This document shows, piece after piece, positions 1-8,510 of a DNA stretch of 64,000 nt (the first letter of the stretch is position 1; each line of letters opens with the position of its first letter). The DNA lies in contig NZ_JAMKMS010000012.1 of the NCBI RefSeq assembly GCF_023634655.1, forward strand, positions 1 to 64,000. The letters run 5' to 3'. The DNA is from Vibrio methylphosphonaticus (GTDB taxonomy: Bacteria > Pseudomonadota > Gammaproteobacteria > Enterobacterales > Vibrionaceae). The position numbers were made by a program, and so were the translations under genes. Below the pieces are notes generated by a model, which was given only the letters and a program-made list of their open reading frames with translations, did not search any database and was not told the origin of the DNA.

Positions 1-62
1 CGTTGTTATCTTTTTAATGAAAGATGAGAACAAGAAATAGCATTATGCTGAATAGACACTGC

Positions 63-139
63 GGAGTGGTAGTTCAGTTGGTTAGAATACCGGCCTGTCA
101 CGCCGGGGGTCGCGGGTTCGAGTCCCGTCCACTCCGCCA
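63..139 (+). tRNA. tRNA-Asp (anticodon GTC)
   Basis: A full 77-nt cloverleaf is visible. The acceptor stem GGAGTGG (63-69) pairs with CCACTCC (129-135), the discriminator is G and CCA is encoded at 137-139. The anticodon arm CCGGCCTGTCACGCCGG presents GTC, and the T-arm contains GGTTCGAGTCC. It decodes GAC/GAU. It is followed 36 nt later by tRNA-Trp. An Asp-Trp tRNA pair commonly ends an rRNA operon in gammaproteobacteria, so the 5S gene probably lies just left of the window (inference). Confidence 0.97.
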
Positions 140-175
140 TTTATTTAGACAAAGTTAAGTCTTTAAAACAACTAC

Positions 176-252
<77 letters not shown>

Positions 253-259
253 TCTTCAA

Positions 260-286
260 GGCTCTGACTTAGGTCAGGGCCTTTTT
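260..286 (+). terminator. Intrinsic terminator of the tRNA transcript
   Basis: GGCTCTGAC (260-268) pairs with GTCAGGGCC (273-281) with one G-T wobble and a 4-nt loop, and is followed by five T. It ends the tRNA-Asp/tRNA-Trp transcript. Confidence 0.9.
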
Positions 287-687
287 CATTTATACTTTTA
301 AAGTAGCGTAATAAAAGATCTCATCCCTCCTTTTTTGAAGGCTTTTTGTTCGATATTCTTCTTTTTCGATTCACTCTGTCCAATAACCTCATTATGCTCA
401 GTAACCTATTGATATATCGTTATATTTCTTGGCGCAATTCGTTAATTGCAAATGTGAACTTGACCTTGGCTAACTCCCTCCTAGTTTATCGTTATAGATA
501 CTTGTCACAAATAAAGGAATGCTAGGTCTCTCATTTTTGGGACTGGAGAAGTGACTTTTACTTGACTATATTTATCAGTAATTCAGTGGATTAGTTATCT
601 GTCATTAGCCTTTCTGTCTCGGCTTGAGCTACTTTGCTGTTTTCCTTTGGTTGCGAGACTTTTAGAGTTTAGGTAAGGAATACCGTT
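287..687. other. AT-rich gap with no gene seen
   Basis: About 400 bases between the tRNA terminator and the small gene at 688. I see no ORF with a credible ribosome binding site, no tRNA and no strong repeat. The promoter of the gene at 688 should lie here, but several TTGAC-like hexamers lack a good partner at the right spacing, so I assign none. Confidence 0.5.
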
Positions 688-996
688 ATGACTATGATTT
701 CAGCACGGCAATTTTCCCGTTGGCTGAGGGAGAGGTTTTCTTCAGAAAAAGAGGGAGTGATCTTGACGAGAGAGGACATAAACCAGCTTTCTGGTCGTCA
801 AGGTTTCACATTGGGGTTTATCAATGATATTCACTACGAACTGATGCAGCATGGTATCGCTTTTGTTACCGATACTAGTAGGGAAAAGTTTTATTTAATC
901 CCCATTAATTCTGCCGAAAATTGGCGTAAAAAATTGGAAATACAATACGAAAAAGAGCTGTACTGTAATGTGTTTCCTATTGAAAAATCAGGATAA
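688..996 (+). CDS. Small protein of unknown function (102 aa)
   Basis: I do not recognise this protein. It is soluble-looking, with no signal peptide or membrane segment. The pattern from about residue 25 to 72 (LTREDINQLSG, then INDIHYELMQHGIAFV and KFYLIP) resembles a helix-turn-helix followed by a strand, so a winged-helix-like fold is possible (inference). The start at 688 is supported by TAAGGA 10 nt upstream. That Shine-Dalgarno sequence sits in the loop of a 4-bp hairpin (672-684), and the whole 27-nt lead-in resembles the one before the short ORF at 22757. The gene is alone between tRNAs and the convergent yfhL, and shares a bidirectional terminator with yfhL. Confidence 0.75.
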   Translation: MTMISARQFSRWLRERFSSEKEGVILTREDINQLSGRQGFTLGFINDIHYELMQHGIAFVTDTSREKFYLIPINSAENWRKKLEIQYEKELYCNVFPIEKSG

Positions 997-1025
997 AAAA
1001 AGCCTCCGAGCTGGAGGCTTTTTCT
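994..1025. terminator. Bidirectional terminator between the 688 gene and yfhL
   Basis: AGCCTCC (1001-1007) pairs perfectly with GGAGGCT (1013-1019) around a 5-nt loop. A run of A lies on the left and a run of T on the right, so it works in both directions for the two convergent genes. Confidence 0.9.
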
Positions 1026-1280
1026 TTAGGCCATACCTTGAATGATGACGAACTTTTCTAAAAGCTCATCTTCTGTTTCCAGGTTATTTGGATCTGTGAT
1101 GATACAGTTCGTTATAGGACAAACCGATTGGCATGTCGGTTTATCGTAATGGCCTTTACATTCAGTACATAGGGCTGGGTCGATTTCATAAATCTCCGCA
1201 CCCATCGCTATTGCTTCATTCGGACACTCTGGGTCACACATGTCGCAGTTTATGCATTTTCCTGTAATTAACAGAGCCAT
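1026..1280 (-). CDS. yfhL: YfhL family 2[4Fe-4S] ferredoxin-like protein
   Basis: An 84-aa small ferredoxin close to the 86-aa E. coli YfhL. Two cysteine clusters are visible: CINCDMCDPECP near the N terminus, and CTECKGHYDKPTCQSVCP in the second half with the spaced insert typical of this subfamily. I start at the ATG at 1280 (MALLITGKC), because the longer frame to 1319 runs back into trhP. The ATG lies right after the trhP stop codon, so the two are translated from one mRNA. In the family it is an electron carrier or cluster protein. Pairing with the Fe-S-dependent tRNA hydroxylation protein TrhP suggests it serves that enzyme (inference). Confidence 0.9.
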   Translation of the reverse strand: MALLITGKCINCDMCDPECPNEAIAMGAEIYEIDPALCTECKGHYDKPTCQSVCPITNCIITDPNNLETEDELLEKFVIIQGMA

Positions 1281-1281
1281 A

Positions 1282-2667
1282 TTATTTGCCTGTAGGGTTA
1301 CGAGTATCCTGGCCAGCATTTAGATTGCGCATAAGCAATGCGAAATCTAGTTCCATATCCTCTGGAACTGGAATGAAGACAAAGTGACCATTACCCTTTG
1401 CATCGTCGATAACTTCTGACTTACGGTTTTCCATGATCTCTAGTTTAAAAATTACGTTACCCTGAGGAGTCATAATTTCTAAACTGTCACCGACGAGAAA
1501 CTTGTTCTTAACTTCAACTTCCGCCAAAACGCCACGACGTTTGCCTGTAAACTCTCCAACAAACTGCTGAGCATCAGAAACTGAGTAACCGTAGTCGTAA
1601 TTTTGATAGCTATCGTGAGTGTGGCGACGTAAGAAGCCTTCGGTATAACCACGATGTGCCAGACTCTCTAGAGTGCCCATTAATGTCTCATCAAATGGTT
1701 TACCAGCAACAGCATCATCAATCGCTTTACGATAAACCTGAGCGGTTCTTGCGCAATAGTAGAATGATTTTGTGCGGCCTTCAATTTTTAGAGAGTGAAC
1801 ACCCATTTTGGTCAGTCGCTCGACATGTTGAATAGCACGAAGATCTTTTGAGTTCATGATATAAGTACCATGCTCGTCTTCGAAGGCTGCCATTTTCTCA
1901 TCAGGGCGGTGACTTTCAGAAAGAAGTACCACTTCGTCAGTGGGTTTTCCTAAGCCTAGAGTATTATCAGGACGCTCATCTTGAACTTCGATAGCACTTG
2001 CGCTGTTGGGATCGAATTCTTCGACAATTTGACCAGCGTCGTTTTCTTTACCTTTTTCAACATTGTATTCCCAACGGCAAGCATTGGTGCAAGTCCCTTG
2101 ATTGGGATCGCGCTTGTTGATATAGCCAGATAATAGACAACGACCAGAGTACGCCATACAAAGTGCACCGTGAACAAAGACTTCGAGCTCTGTTTCAGGA
2201 CAATGTTCACGAATCTCTTCAATTTCCTCAAGCGATAATTCACGAGAGACGATAACGCGTTCGACGCCGTTTGCAGCCCAAAATTTTACGGTTGCCCAGT
2301 TTACGGCATTTGCTTGCACGGATAAATGAATCGCCATATCGGGGAATGCTTCACGTACCATCATGATAAGACCTGGATCTGACATGATAAGTGCATCTGG
2401 GCCCATTTCAACAACAGGTTTTAAATCGCGAATAAAGGTTTTTAGCTTAGAGTTATGTGGTTGAATATTACATACCACATAGAATTGTTTACCAAGTTCA
2501 TGGGCTTCGTTAATACCTATTTGAAGGTTTTCATGGTTAAACTCGTTGTTACGAACACGAAGACTATATCGAGGTTGACCTGCATAAACGGCATCGGCCC
2601 CATAGGCGAATGCATAACGCATATTCTTGAGGCTACCGGCAGGGGATAAGAGTTCTGGAGTAAACAT
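1282..2667 (-). CDS. trhP: TrhP, U32-family protein for tRNA 5-hydroxyuridine synthesis
   Basis: A 461-aa peptidase-U32 family protein matching E. coli YegQ/TrhP (453 aa) in length and in its opening (ELLSPAGSLKNMRYAFAYGA). The family's cysteine-rich centre is present (HGALCMAYSGRCLLSGY followed by CTNACRW), which binds an Fe-S cluster. The family signature is followed by a C-terminal beta-barrel-like domain. In E. coli TrhP is required for prephenate-dependent hydroxylation of U34 in tRNAs carrying cmo5U/mcmo5U. It is the first gene of a two-gene operon with yfhL, read from a promoter at 2732-2760 through a 5' leader that contains a 7-bp hairpin. The old name is peptidase, but no protease activity is implied. 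Confidence 0.9.
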   Translation of the reverse strand: MFTPELLSPAGSLKNMRYAFAYGADAVYAGQPRYSLRVRNNEFNHENLQIGINEAHELGKQFYVVCNIQPHNSKLKTFIRDLKPVVEMGPDALIMSDPGLIMMVREAFPDMAIHLSVQANAVNWATVKFWAANGVERVIVSRELSLEEIEEIREHCPETELEVFVHGALCMAYSGRCLLSGYINKRDPNQGTCTNACRWEYNVEKGKENDAGQIVEEFDPNSASAIEVQDERPDNTLGLGKPTDEVVLLSESHRPDEKMAAFEDEHGTYIMNSKDLRAIQHVERLTKMGVHSLKIEGRTKSFYYCARTAQVYRKAIDDAVAGKPFDETLMGTLESLAHRGYTEGFLRRHTHDSYQNYDYGYSVSDAQQFVGEFTGKRRGVLAEVEVKNKFLVGDSLEIMTPQGNVIFKLEIMENRKSEVIDDAKGNGHFVFIPVPEDMELDFALLMRNLNAGQDTRNPTGK

Positions 2668-2701
2668 TGCTAAAATCTCTATTCTGATTATAAGTCAGGG
2701 A

Positions 2702-2720
2702 AGTACCACCTGATGGTACT
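2702..2720 (-). other. Perfect hairpin in the trhP 5' leader
   Basis: AGTACCA (2702-2708) and TGGTACT (2714-2720) form a perfect 7-bp stem with a 5-nt loop. It sits about 35 nt upstream of the trhP start, within the first nucleotides of the transcript predicted from the promoter at 2732-2760. It has no U-tract, so it is not a terminator. Confidence 0.6.
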
Positions 2721-2731
2721 AAGGGGCGCAA

Positions 2732-2760
2732 ATTCTACGCTAAAAGTGTGGGTATTCCAA
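2732..2760 (-). promoter_or_regulatory. Sigma-70-type promoter of trhP-yfhL
   Basis: Read on the minus strand, TTGGAA (2760-2755) is followed after exactly 17 nt by TAGAAT (2737-2732). The start would fall near 2725, in the GCGCC sequence common at such start sites. Confidence 0.65.
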
Positions 2761-2771
2761 GTGCAGAAATA

Positions 2772-2790
2772 TGCCCGGACTAGCCGGGCA
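2772..2790 (-). terminator. Hairpin after rdgC, probable terminator
   Basis: TGCCCGG and CCGGGCA form a 7-bp perfect stem with a 5-nt loop just after the rdgC stop. The following minus-strand sequence (ATATTTC) is only weakly T-rich. The hairpin also lies just upstream of the trhP promoter. Confidence 0.5.
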
Positions 2791-2804
2791 TTGATTAGAA
2801 AGGA

Positions 2805-3713
2805 TTATTGCTGTGGTAAGCCGCCAAATGCTTTATACAAGTCGGGTAAAAACGTACTTAATTCACCACATAATAGAGAAAAGTCAGCGTCGATTCGTGC
2901 AGCAGCATCTTCTCTAGGGATATCTTCGTTTTGGTCTTTGAGTTCGTCACTAAACTTCAAGCGCTTAATGCTGCCATCGTCAGCAAAAATAAATTCAATG
3001 CGTTCTTGCCAGTTAAGCGCGAGCTTGGTGACAAATTTGTTTGCTTCTATATGCCCAAGAATTTCATCACTAGATAGCTCTTGCTTTTTGCATCGGATGA
3101 TACCGCCGTCTTCGAGTACCGATTTAAGTTCTGCTTCGTCTAGCATATTAAAACCTGCAGGTGTACTTGCGGTTTTTACCCATTCCGTCAGCGTATTTTC
3201 TATTGGCTGTTCTGGGAAGGCTGGCACAACAGGAAGGCTGCCCATCGTTTTTCGAAGTAGCGCTATCACATCTTCTGCTTTTTTAAAGCTACTTGAGTCA
3301 ACAATAATGAAGCCATCTTTTGGCATGATAACCATATAGGTGAGGTTGCTTCGGCTAAATGCACGCGGCAGTAAATCAATAATAATGTCTTCTTTCAGGT
3401 CGTCTTTTTCTTTTTTCTTAAGTGGACGACCCTCTTGTGTTTCGAGCATGTCTACCTTGTTACTCAATGATTCCTTGATCACTGATGCCGGTAACATTTT
3501 TTCTTCTTTCTTAGCGCAAAGCAAAATACGGTCTTCAGATACATGAGTCATCATGTCGCCATGTTTGCCTAGTGCTGTAACCCAGCCAAACTTTTGTTTG
3601 TCCTGACTGCCACAGGGCGTGAAACGAAACTCTTCAAGCTGCTGTTCTAGCTTATCAGCGTTAAATTCAAGTTCCTTGTTGAAACGATAGACCAAACAGT
3701 TTTTAAACCACAT
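2805..3713 (-). CDS. rdgC: RdgC, recombination-associated DNA-binding protein
   Basis: The 302-aa product matches RdgC over its whole length (303 aa in E. coli) and has the family's opening [12 protein letters not shown]. RdgC forms a ring-shaped dimer that binds double-stranded DNA without sequence preference and restrains RecA-driven recombination, including during replication restart. There is no signal peptide, and the acidic/lysine-rich character is typical. It is a single gene, transcribed away from phoB; the 194-bp gap to phoB holds both promoters. A hairpin at 2772-2790 lies just downstream. Confidence 0.95.
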   Translation of the reverse strand: MWFKNCLVYRFNKELEFNADKLEQQLEEFRFTPCGSQDKQKFGWVTALGKHGDMMTHVSEDRILLCAKKEEKMLPASVIKESLSNKVDMLETQEGRPLKKKEKDDLKEDIIIDLLPRAFSRSNLTYMVIMPKDGFIIVDSSSFKKAEDVIALLRKTMGSLPVVPAFPEQPIENTLTEWVKTASTPAGFNMLDEAELKSVLEDGGIIRCKKQELSSDEILGHIEANKFVTKLALNWQERIEFIFADDGSIKRLKFSDELKDQNEDIPREDAAARIDADFSLLCGELSTFLPDLYKAFGGLPQQ

Positions 3714-3836
3714 ATTACTCTCACATTAATAATTGAACGCTGCACATCATAGGCAATTTTGACCCGAATGTCTTAGCCTAAATATTGATTCTGACAATGG
3801 GATTTGTGCGAAACTTATATGAAAAATTGTTTTCAA

Positions 3837-3870
3837 TGGTCACAAAAGTGTCATAATAATTACTGATAAT
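3837..3870 (+). promoter_or_regulatory. Pho box and -10 element of phoB
   Basis: TGGTCAC-AAAA-GTGTCAT (3837-3854) is a pair of 7-bp repeats 11 bp apart, the arrangement PhoB recognises (consensus CTGTCAT-AWAW-CTGTCAY). Ten bases later comes GATAAT (3865-3870), the -10 hexamer at the spacing usual for PhoB-activated promoters, where the Pho box replaces the -35. This implies autoregulation of phoBR. Confidence 0.75.
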
Positions 3871-3907
3871 GCATGCAGTTGATTAGATTCCATAAGGTTA
3901 CGCCGTT

Positions 3908-4597
3908 ATGTCTAGAAGGATCCTGGTTGTTGAGGATGAAGCACCAATTCGTGAGATGTTGTGCTTTGTATTGGAGCAAAAAGGCTATCAAGCCGTAGAA
4001 GCTGAAGATTACGATACAGCAGTCAACAAATTGGCTGAACCATTCCCCGACTTAGTGCTTCTAGATTGGATGTTACCAGGTGGTTCTGGCATTAATTTTA
4101 TCAAGCATATGAAGCGAGAAGAGTTAACTCGCAATATTCCTGTTGTGATGCTGACTGCTCGTGGCGAGGAAGAAGACAAAGTCCGTGGTCTTGAAGTTGG
4201 TGCGGATGACTACATTACGAAGCCGTTTTCTCCTAAAGAATTGGTTGCACGTTTAAAAGCGGTCATCCGTCGAGTTACCCCTACGGCGTTGGAAGACGTG
4301 ATTGATGTTCAAGGTTTGAAATTGGATCCGGTTTCCCATCGAGTAACGGCCAACGACCAACCATTAGATATGGGACCGACTGAGTTTAAGATGCTGCACT
4401 TCTTTATGACCCATCAAGAACGTGTCTATAGTCGTGAGCAGCTACTTAATAACGTGTGGGGTACGAACGTTTACGTGGAAGACCGCACAGTAGACGTACA
4501 TATTCGTCGTTTGCGTAAAGCATTAGAGTCGGCCGGACATGATAAGCTGATTCAAACAGTACGAGGTGCTGGCTATCGATTTTCAACCAAAGGCTAG
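3908..4597 (+). CDS. phoB: PhoB, phosphate regulon response regulator
   Basis: A 229-aa OmpR/PhoB-type regulator. The receiver domain (1-120) has the acidic pocket ED at 9-10, phospho-acceptor Asp53 (LLDWMLPG) and the conserved switch Lys105 (ITKPFSP). The C-terminal winged helix (about 130-228) contains [12 protein letters not shown] and [14 protein letters not shown]. When phosphorylated by PhoR under phosphate starvation it binds Pho boxes and activates transcription. It begins an operon with phoR 19 nt downstream and, through phoR, the pstS-like gene. A Pho box precedes its own promoter, and further boxes precede ppk and pstC in this island. Confidence 0.97.
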   Translation: MSRRILVVEDEAPIREMLCFVLEQKGYQAVEAEDYDTAVNKLAEPFPDLVLLDWMLPGGSGINFIKHMKREELTRNIPVVMLTARGEEEDKVRGLEVGADDYITKPFSPKELVARLKAVIRRVTPTALEDVIDVQGLKLDPVSHRVTANDQPLDMGPTEFKMLHFFMTHQERVYSREQLLNNVWGTNVYVEDRTVDVHIRRLRKALESAGHDKLIQTVRGAGYRFSTKG

Positions 4598-4616
4598 TAT
4601 TGAACCGGAGAGGTAG

Positions 4617-5915
4617 ATGGTTGAACGTTTAACATGGAAAAAGCTAGCTTGGGAGCTGGCTTTTTTTTACACCCCTTGGATTGTGGTTGGGTGGGTATTT
4701 GGTTATATGCCTTGGTTACTGCTTGCCGCGACGGTGATGCAGTTAGTTTGGCATCTGCATAATCAGCTGCGCTTATCGGCATGGCTTTGGGATGAAAAGC
4801 GCCTAACACCACCATCGGGAACAGGGAATTGGGAGCTGTTATTTAATGGTATTTACCGTTTGCAACAGCGACAAAGACGAAAGCGCAAAGAGCTGACAAA
4901 CCTGATTCGCCGATTTAAAAACGGGGCGGAATCCTTACCGGATGCTGTTGTGGTTTTCCGCAGCGAAGGTAACATAGTTTGGTGTAACAAATTAGCGCAA
5001 CACTTACTTGGTTTTCGATGGCCTGGCGATTCAGGTCAGCCCATTTCAAATCTAATTCGCACACCAGATTTTATAAAGTACCTTAATAAAAACGACTTTT
5101 CTGAACCCTTAGAAATGCCTTCACCTTTGAATGTGGAGCGGATGCTGGAATTGCGTATCGTACCTTATACCGAAGGTGAGCATCTTATGGTTGTGCGTGA
5201 TGTCAGTCAGTTGAAGCAGCTCGAAGGCATGCGTCGCAACTTTTTTGCGAATGTGTCTCATGAACTGCGTACTCCGATGACGGTATTGCAAGGTTACCTT
5301 GAGATGACAGAAGACCCTGACATGATCGTTGGGCCGATGTGGACAAAAGCACATGGAGTGATGACAGAACAACTGAATCGTATGAACAGCTTAGTTAATC
5401 AGCTACTCACCCTTTCTAAGATCGAAGCGGCTCCGATGCATGAATTAGATGAAGTGGTTAATGTACCTGCGATGCTAGATATCCTTGAGAAAGAAGCGGT
5501 CAGTTTGAGTGGCGATGACGGTCACGTTATTAAGTTTGATATTGATAATCGCTTGCGGGTGTTTGGCGACGAGGATCAGTTGCGTAGTGCTATTTCTAAT
5601 CTTGTCTACAATGCGGTTAAATATACACCGCCAGGTGCAGGCGTAACCGTCCGTTGGTATCAGTCTTCACAAGGTGCCTGTTTAGATGTTGAGGATACTG
5701 GGGATGGTATAGAAGCCCAGCATTTGCATCGACTGACCGAGCGCTTTTACCGAGTGGATAAGGCTCGTTCACGGGATACTGGTGGTAGTGGATTAGGCTT
5801 GGCGATCGTAAAACATGCCTTGTCGCACCATGACTCTCATTTGGAAATCCATTCTGAAGTGAATGTGGGGAGTAAATTCTCCTTTATTCTGCCCGAACGA
5901 TTGGTTGTCAGTTAA
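4617..5915 (+). CDS. phoR: PhoR, phosphate regulon sensor histidine kinase
   Basis: A 432-aa membrane kinase. There are two hydrophobic N-terminal segments (about 14-30 and 31-47) and a basic linker (82-100). A PAS-like domain (about 105-200) is followed by HisKA with phospho-acceptor His215 (VSHELRTP). The HATPase has an N box ([11 protein letters not shown], Asn332), DTGDG (360-364) and GLGL (392-395). It phosphorylates or dephosphorylates PhoB according to signals from the Pst transporter via PhoU. The start follows a GGAGAGGT-type Shine-Dalgarno sequence 19 nt after phoB. Its first codons encode an mRNA hairpin plus T-run (4638-4668) that looks like an intrinsic terminator. The stop overlaps the next gene's start by one base. 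Confidence 0.97.
   Translation: MVERLTWKKLAWELAFFYTPWIVVGWVFGYMPWLLLAATVMQLVWHLHNQLRLSAWLWDEKRLTPPSGTGNWELLFNGIYRLQQRQRRKRKELTNLIRRFKNGAESLPDAVVVFRSEGNIVWCNKLAQHLLGFRWPGDSGQPISNLIRTPDFIKYLNKNDFSEPLEMPSPLNVERMLELRIVPYTEGEHLMVVRDVSQLKQLEGMRRNFFANVSHELRTPMTVLQGYLEMTEDPDMIVGPMWTKAHGVMTEQLNRMNSLVNQLLTLSKIEAAPMHELDEVVNVPAMLDILEKEAVSLSGDDGHVIKFDIDNRLRVFGDEDQLRSAISNLVYNAVKYTPPGAGVTVRWYQSSQGACLDVEDTGDGIEAQHLHRLTERFYRVDKARSRDTGGSGLGLAIVKHALSHHDSHLEIHSEVNVGSKFSFILPERLVVS
4638..4668 (+). terminator. Terminator-shaped hairpin inside the start of phoR
   Basis: AAAAAGCTAGCT (4638-4649) can pair with AGCTGGCTTTTT (4654-4665) with one T-G wobble around a TGGG loop, and the T-run continues to 4668. It covers phoR codons 8-18. 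The shape is that of an intrinsic terminator. Whether it works inside a translated gene is unknown. Confidence 0.4.
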
Positions 5916-6886
5916 TGTTTAACACTCCACGTATCACCCTGTGGGTTAGCTTGGTGCTGACTTCACTTGGTGCGGCAGCTGCTGAGCTGCCGCACTATCA
6001 AAAAATACCAGGTGTATCGGGAAACTTGTCTTCGGTGGGCTCCGATACCTTATCTGGAATGACAACCCTATGGTTAGAAGAGTTTAAGACGATCTATCCC
6101 AATGTAAATGCTCAAATCCAAGCATCGGGTTCATCGACTGCTCCTCCAGCTCTTGCTGAAGGAACTGCGCAGTTTGGTCCTATGAGCCGAGCAATGAGGT
6201 TACAGGAGGTCAGTGCTTTTGAGAGAGAATATGGCTATAAGCCAACGGCACTTAGCGTTGCAATTGATGCGATAGGGATTTTTGTTCATAAGGACAACCC
6301 TATTAAAGGTCTCAACTTTGAGCAGCTTGATAGCATTTTTTCAGCCACATTACGATGTGGAGGATTAGCCAGTGTGCAGACATGGTCAGAATTAGGCGTT
6401 GAGAGTAGTTGGAATCAACGAGCAATTCAGATGTTTGGTCGTAACTCGGTGTCAGGAACTTACGGTTTCTTTAAAGAGAACGCATTGTGTGGCGGTGACT
6501 TCAAGCGAAATGTCAATGAACAACCAGGCTCAGCTTCGGTCGCGCAATCGGTCGCTTCATCGGTGAATACTATCGGTTATTCTGGTATTGGTTATCAAGT
6601 TTCTGGAGTGAGGCTTGTCCCCATTGCGAGTCATGGGAATAGGTATGTTCTCCCTTTGCAAGAGCATGTCTTGTCTGGGGATTATCCGCTGTCACGTTAT
6701 TTATACATTTATGTAAATAAAAACCCTAATAAACCTCTGGAGCCAATAGAAGAAGCGTATATTCGTTATATATATTCTCATGAGGGGCAGCGTATTGTAG
6801 AAAAAGATGGTTATGTGCCTCTAACTAGGCAGTTTGTTGAACATGAGCTGGCGAAAGTGGGGTTAAAACTCGATCCAGAGCTATAG
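5915..6886 (+). CDS. pstS: PstS-type periplasmic phosphate-binding protein
   Basis: A 323-aa protein with a Sec signal peptide (1-22, hydrophobic core LWVSLVLTSLGAAAA) and no lipobox cysteine, so a soluble periplasmic protein is expected. Phosphate-contacting motifs of the PBP type 2 PstS family are present: VGSDTLSGM near residue 41, SSTAPPALAEG near 73 and GRNSVSGTYGFF near 175. It captures phosphate for the PstCAB transporter encoded 4 kb downstream; no other pstS adjoins pstC here. The ATG overlaps the phoR stop by one base (TAATG), so it is translationally coupled to phoR and belongs to the PhoB-controlled operon. Confidence 0.9.
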   Translation: MFNTPRITLWVSLVLTSLGAAAAELPHYQKIPGVSGNLSSVGSDTLSGMTTLWLEEFKTIYPNVNAQIQASGSSTAPPALAEGTAQFGPMSRAMRLQEVSAFEREYGYKPTALSVAIDAIGIFVHKDNPIKGLNFEQLDSIFSATLRCGGLASVQTWSELGVESSWNQRAIQMFGRNSVSGTYGFFKENALCGGDFKRNVNEQPGSASVAQSVASSVNTIGYSGIGYQVSGVRLVPIASHGNRYVLPLQEHVLSGDYPLSRYLYIYVNKNPNKPLEPIEEAYIRYIYSHEGQRIVEKDGYVPLTRQFVEHELAKVGLKLDPEL

Positions 6887-6998
6887 CGCTTAACAACAGC
6901 GGATGAACGCCGGTCACGTACTGGTTAAGTAATGCTGCCAGTCCTTCTAAGCCTTACGCTCCCTACTCGGAATGAGAGCATCATCAAAAATGTTAGCG

Positions 6999-8510
6999 TT
7001 ACGATAAAGTGAGTGTCCAACCAACCATTTGCCAATAGGTTTGTTCGCTCTGCAGGTCAGCATGAAGTAGTTTGTTGTTTATTAGCCAGTCTTCCTCTGT
7101 GCTCGACAGTACCCAGTTTCCATTGTCTTGGACAATTAACCGCATCGTTGGTTTAGGCTCGTCACTTCTTTGACCATTAAGGATAATGGAGAGCCTTAGT
7201 ACGCGGATAAGTACTTCTAAGTGCTTTTTCTTATACAAGGAGAACTCAGGTAACTCTTGTAGTTTTAGCTGTTTTCGTTGGAAGCGAGCTAATGTTGCGA
7301 GCACGAGTTGCTCTTCACTGTTAAAGCCAGGCATCGCAGTGTATCTAAGTACATAATTAGAGTGACGATGGAAGCCTTGATAACTAATACTAAGTCCTAC
7401 TTCATGAAGCAAAGCCCCCCATTCGATTAGGCTGTAAAGTTTACTTTTCTTTTTCAAGTTGAAAGTATCGTGAAGTTGATACAAAAAATCTCGAGCTTGG
7501 ATTCGGACGTTATTAGCATGTACCATATCGACAAAATGCTTCTTGGCGAGGTTTTCTGCTGTACGCATACGTATGTCTGCGCGTTGCAGTTGGTCATCCA
7601 TTTCATAGAGTAGCCCTTCCCGTAGAGCGCCCGTTGAAAAATGCATTTCATCTAAGGATAGACTGTCAAAAATGGCGGTTAAGATTGCGACGCCAGCGGC
7701 AAAAACGGGTTGTCTTTCAGGGGTAAGACCGGAAAGCGATACCTCAGCTATAGAATCGTAATCACAGAGCTTATCAATCAACTTGTGTAGGCGCTTAAGG
7801 GTGATGACTCCATCATCGTAACCCATGCCAACTAACACCTCCTTAATTGCCTTAATAGTGCCAGATGAGCCGAAAGCTATTTCCCAACCTAACTTTCTAT
7901 AGCGCGGAGCTAGAGCTTCTAGACGCTGCTGAGCAGATAAAATGGCTTTCGAGAAATTTTTAGAAGAGAGTTTACCGTTGTTAAAGTACTTTTTAGTGTA
8001 ACTGACGCACCCCATTTGCGTGCTATTAAGCAAAGTGGGTTGAAAGGTTTCGCCAACAATGAGTTCAGTGCTCCCGCCGCCTATATCAACAACGAGCTTT
8101 GAACTAGACTCAGTCTGGGTGTGCGCAACACCAGTATAAATAAGTCGAGCCTCTTCTTCGCCTGGGATAATTTCAATCGAGAAAGGGAGTACCTCTTTAG
8201 CTCGCTGAAGAAAAGCGGCACTGTTGTTAGCGATGCGTAAGGTGTGTGTGGCTGCAATACGGACGTTAGCAATATCGAAGCCATGAAGTCTTTCTGCAAA
8301 CATAGCGAGGCACTCTAGTCCTCGCTCAATCGCGTCATTGTCGAGATTATTTTCAGGATCTAGCCCCAACGCGAGGCGAACCCGTTGTTTATGCCGGCTG
8401 ACAATCTGTAAATCTTGGTCGACAACTTTTGCAACCACCATGTGGAAGCTATTGGACCCTAAATCGATGGCAGCGACTTGCTTATTGGTGTCTATGCTGT
8501 TCAAACTCAT
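6999..8510 (-). CDS. ppx: Ppx, exopolyphosphatase
   Basis: A 503-aa Ppx/GppA phosphatase of the ASKHA fold. The N-terminal phosphate-1 motif [13 protein letters not shown] (residues 13-25) and the second phosphate motif [14 protein letters not shown] (about 140-153) are clear. The C-terminal half is the HD-like domain seen in E. coli Ppx ([16 protein letters not shown]). It removes terminal phosphate from long polyphosphate chains. The start at 8510 lies 29 bases inside the end of ppk, so the two are translated from one ppk-ppx mRNA. The length matches V. cholerae and E. coli orthologues. Confidence 0.95.
   Translation of the reverse strand: MSLNSIDTNKQVAAIDLGSNSFHMVVAKVVDQDLQIVSRHKQRVRLALGLDPENNLDNDAIERGLECLAMFAERLHGFDIANVRIAATHTLRIANNSAAFLQRAKEVLPFSIEIIPGEEEARLIYTGVAHTQTESSSKLVVDIGGGSTELIVGETFQPTLLNSTQMGCVSYTKKYFNNGKLSSKNFSKAILSAQQRLEALAPRYRKLGWEIAFGSSGTIKAIKEVLVGMGYDDGVITLKRLHKLIDKLCDYDSIAEVSLSGLTPERQPVFAAGVAILTAIFDSLSLDEMHFSTGALREGLLYEMDDQLQRADIRMRTAENLAKKHFVDMVHANNVRIQARDFLYQLHDTFNLKKKSKLYSLIEWGALLHEVGLSISYQGFHRHSNYVLRYTAMPGFNSEEQLVLATLARFQRKQLKLQELPEFSLYKKKHLEVLIRVLRLSIILNGQRSDEPKPTMRLIVQDNGNWVLSSTEEDWLINNKLLHADLQSEQTYWQMVGWTLTLS

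Noticed and set aside
2713..3339. 208-codon plus-strand open frame opposite rdgC
   Set aside because: It lies wholly antisense to trhP leader and rdgC, has no ribosome binding site and is low-complexity Ser-rich, as expected of a shadow frame.
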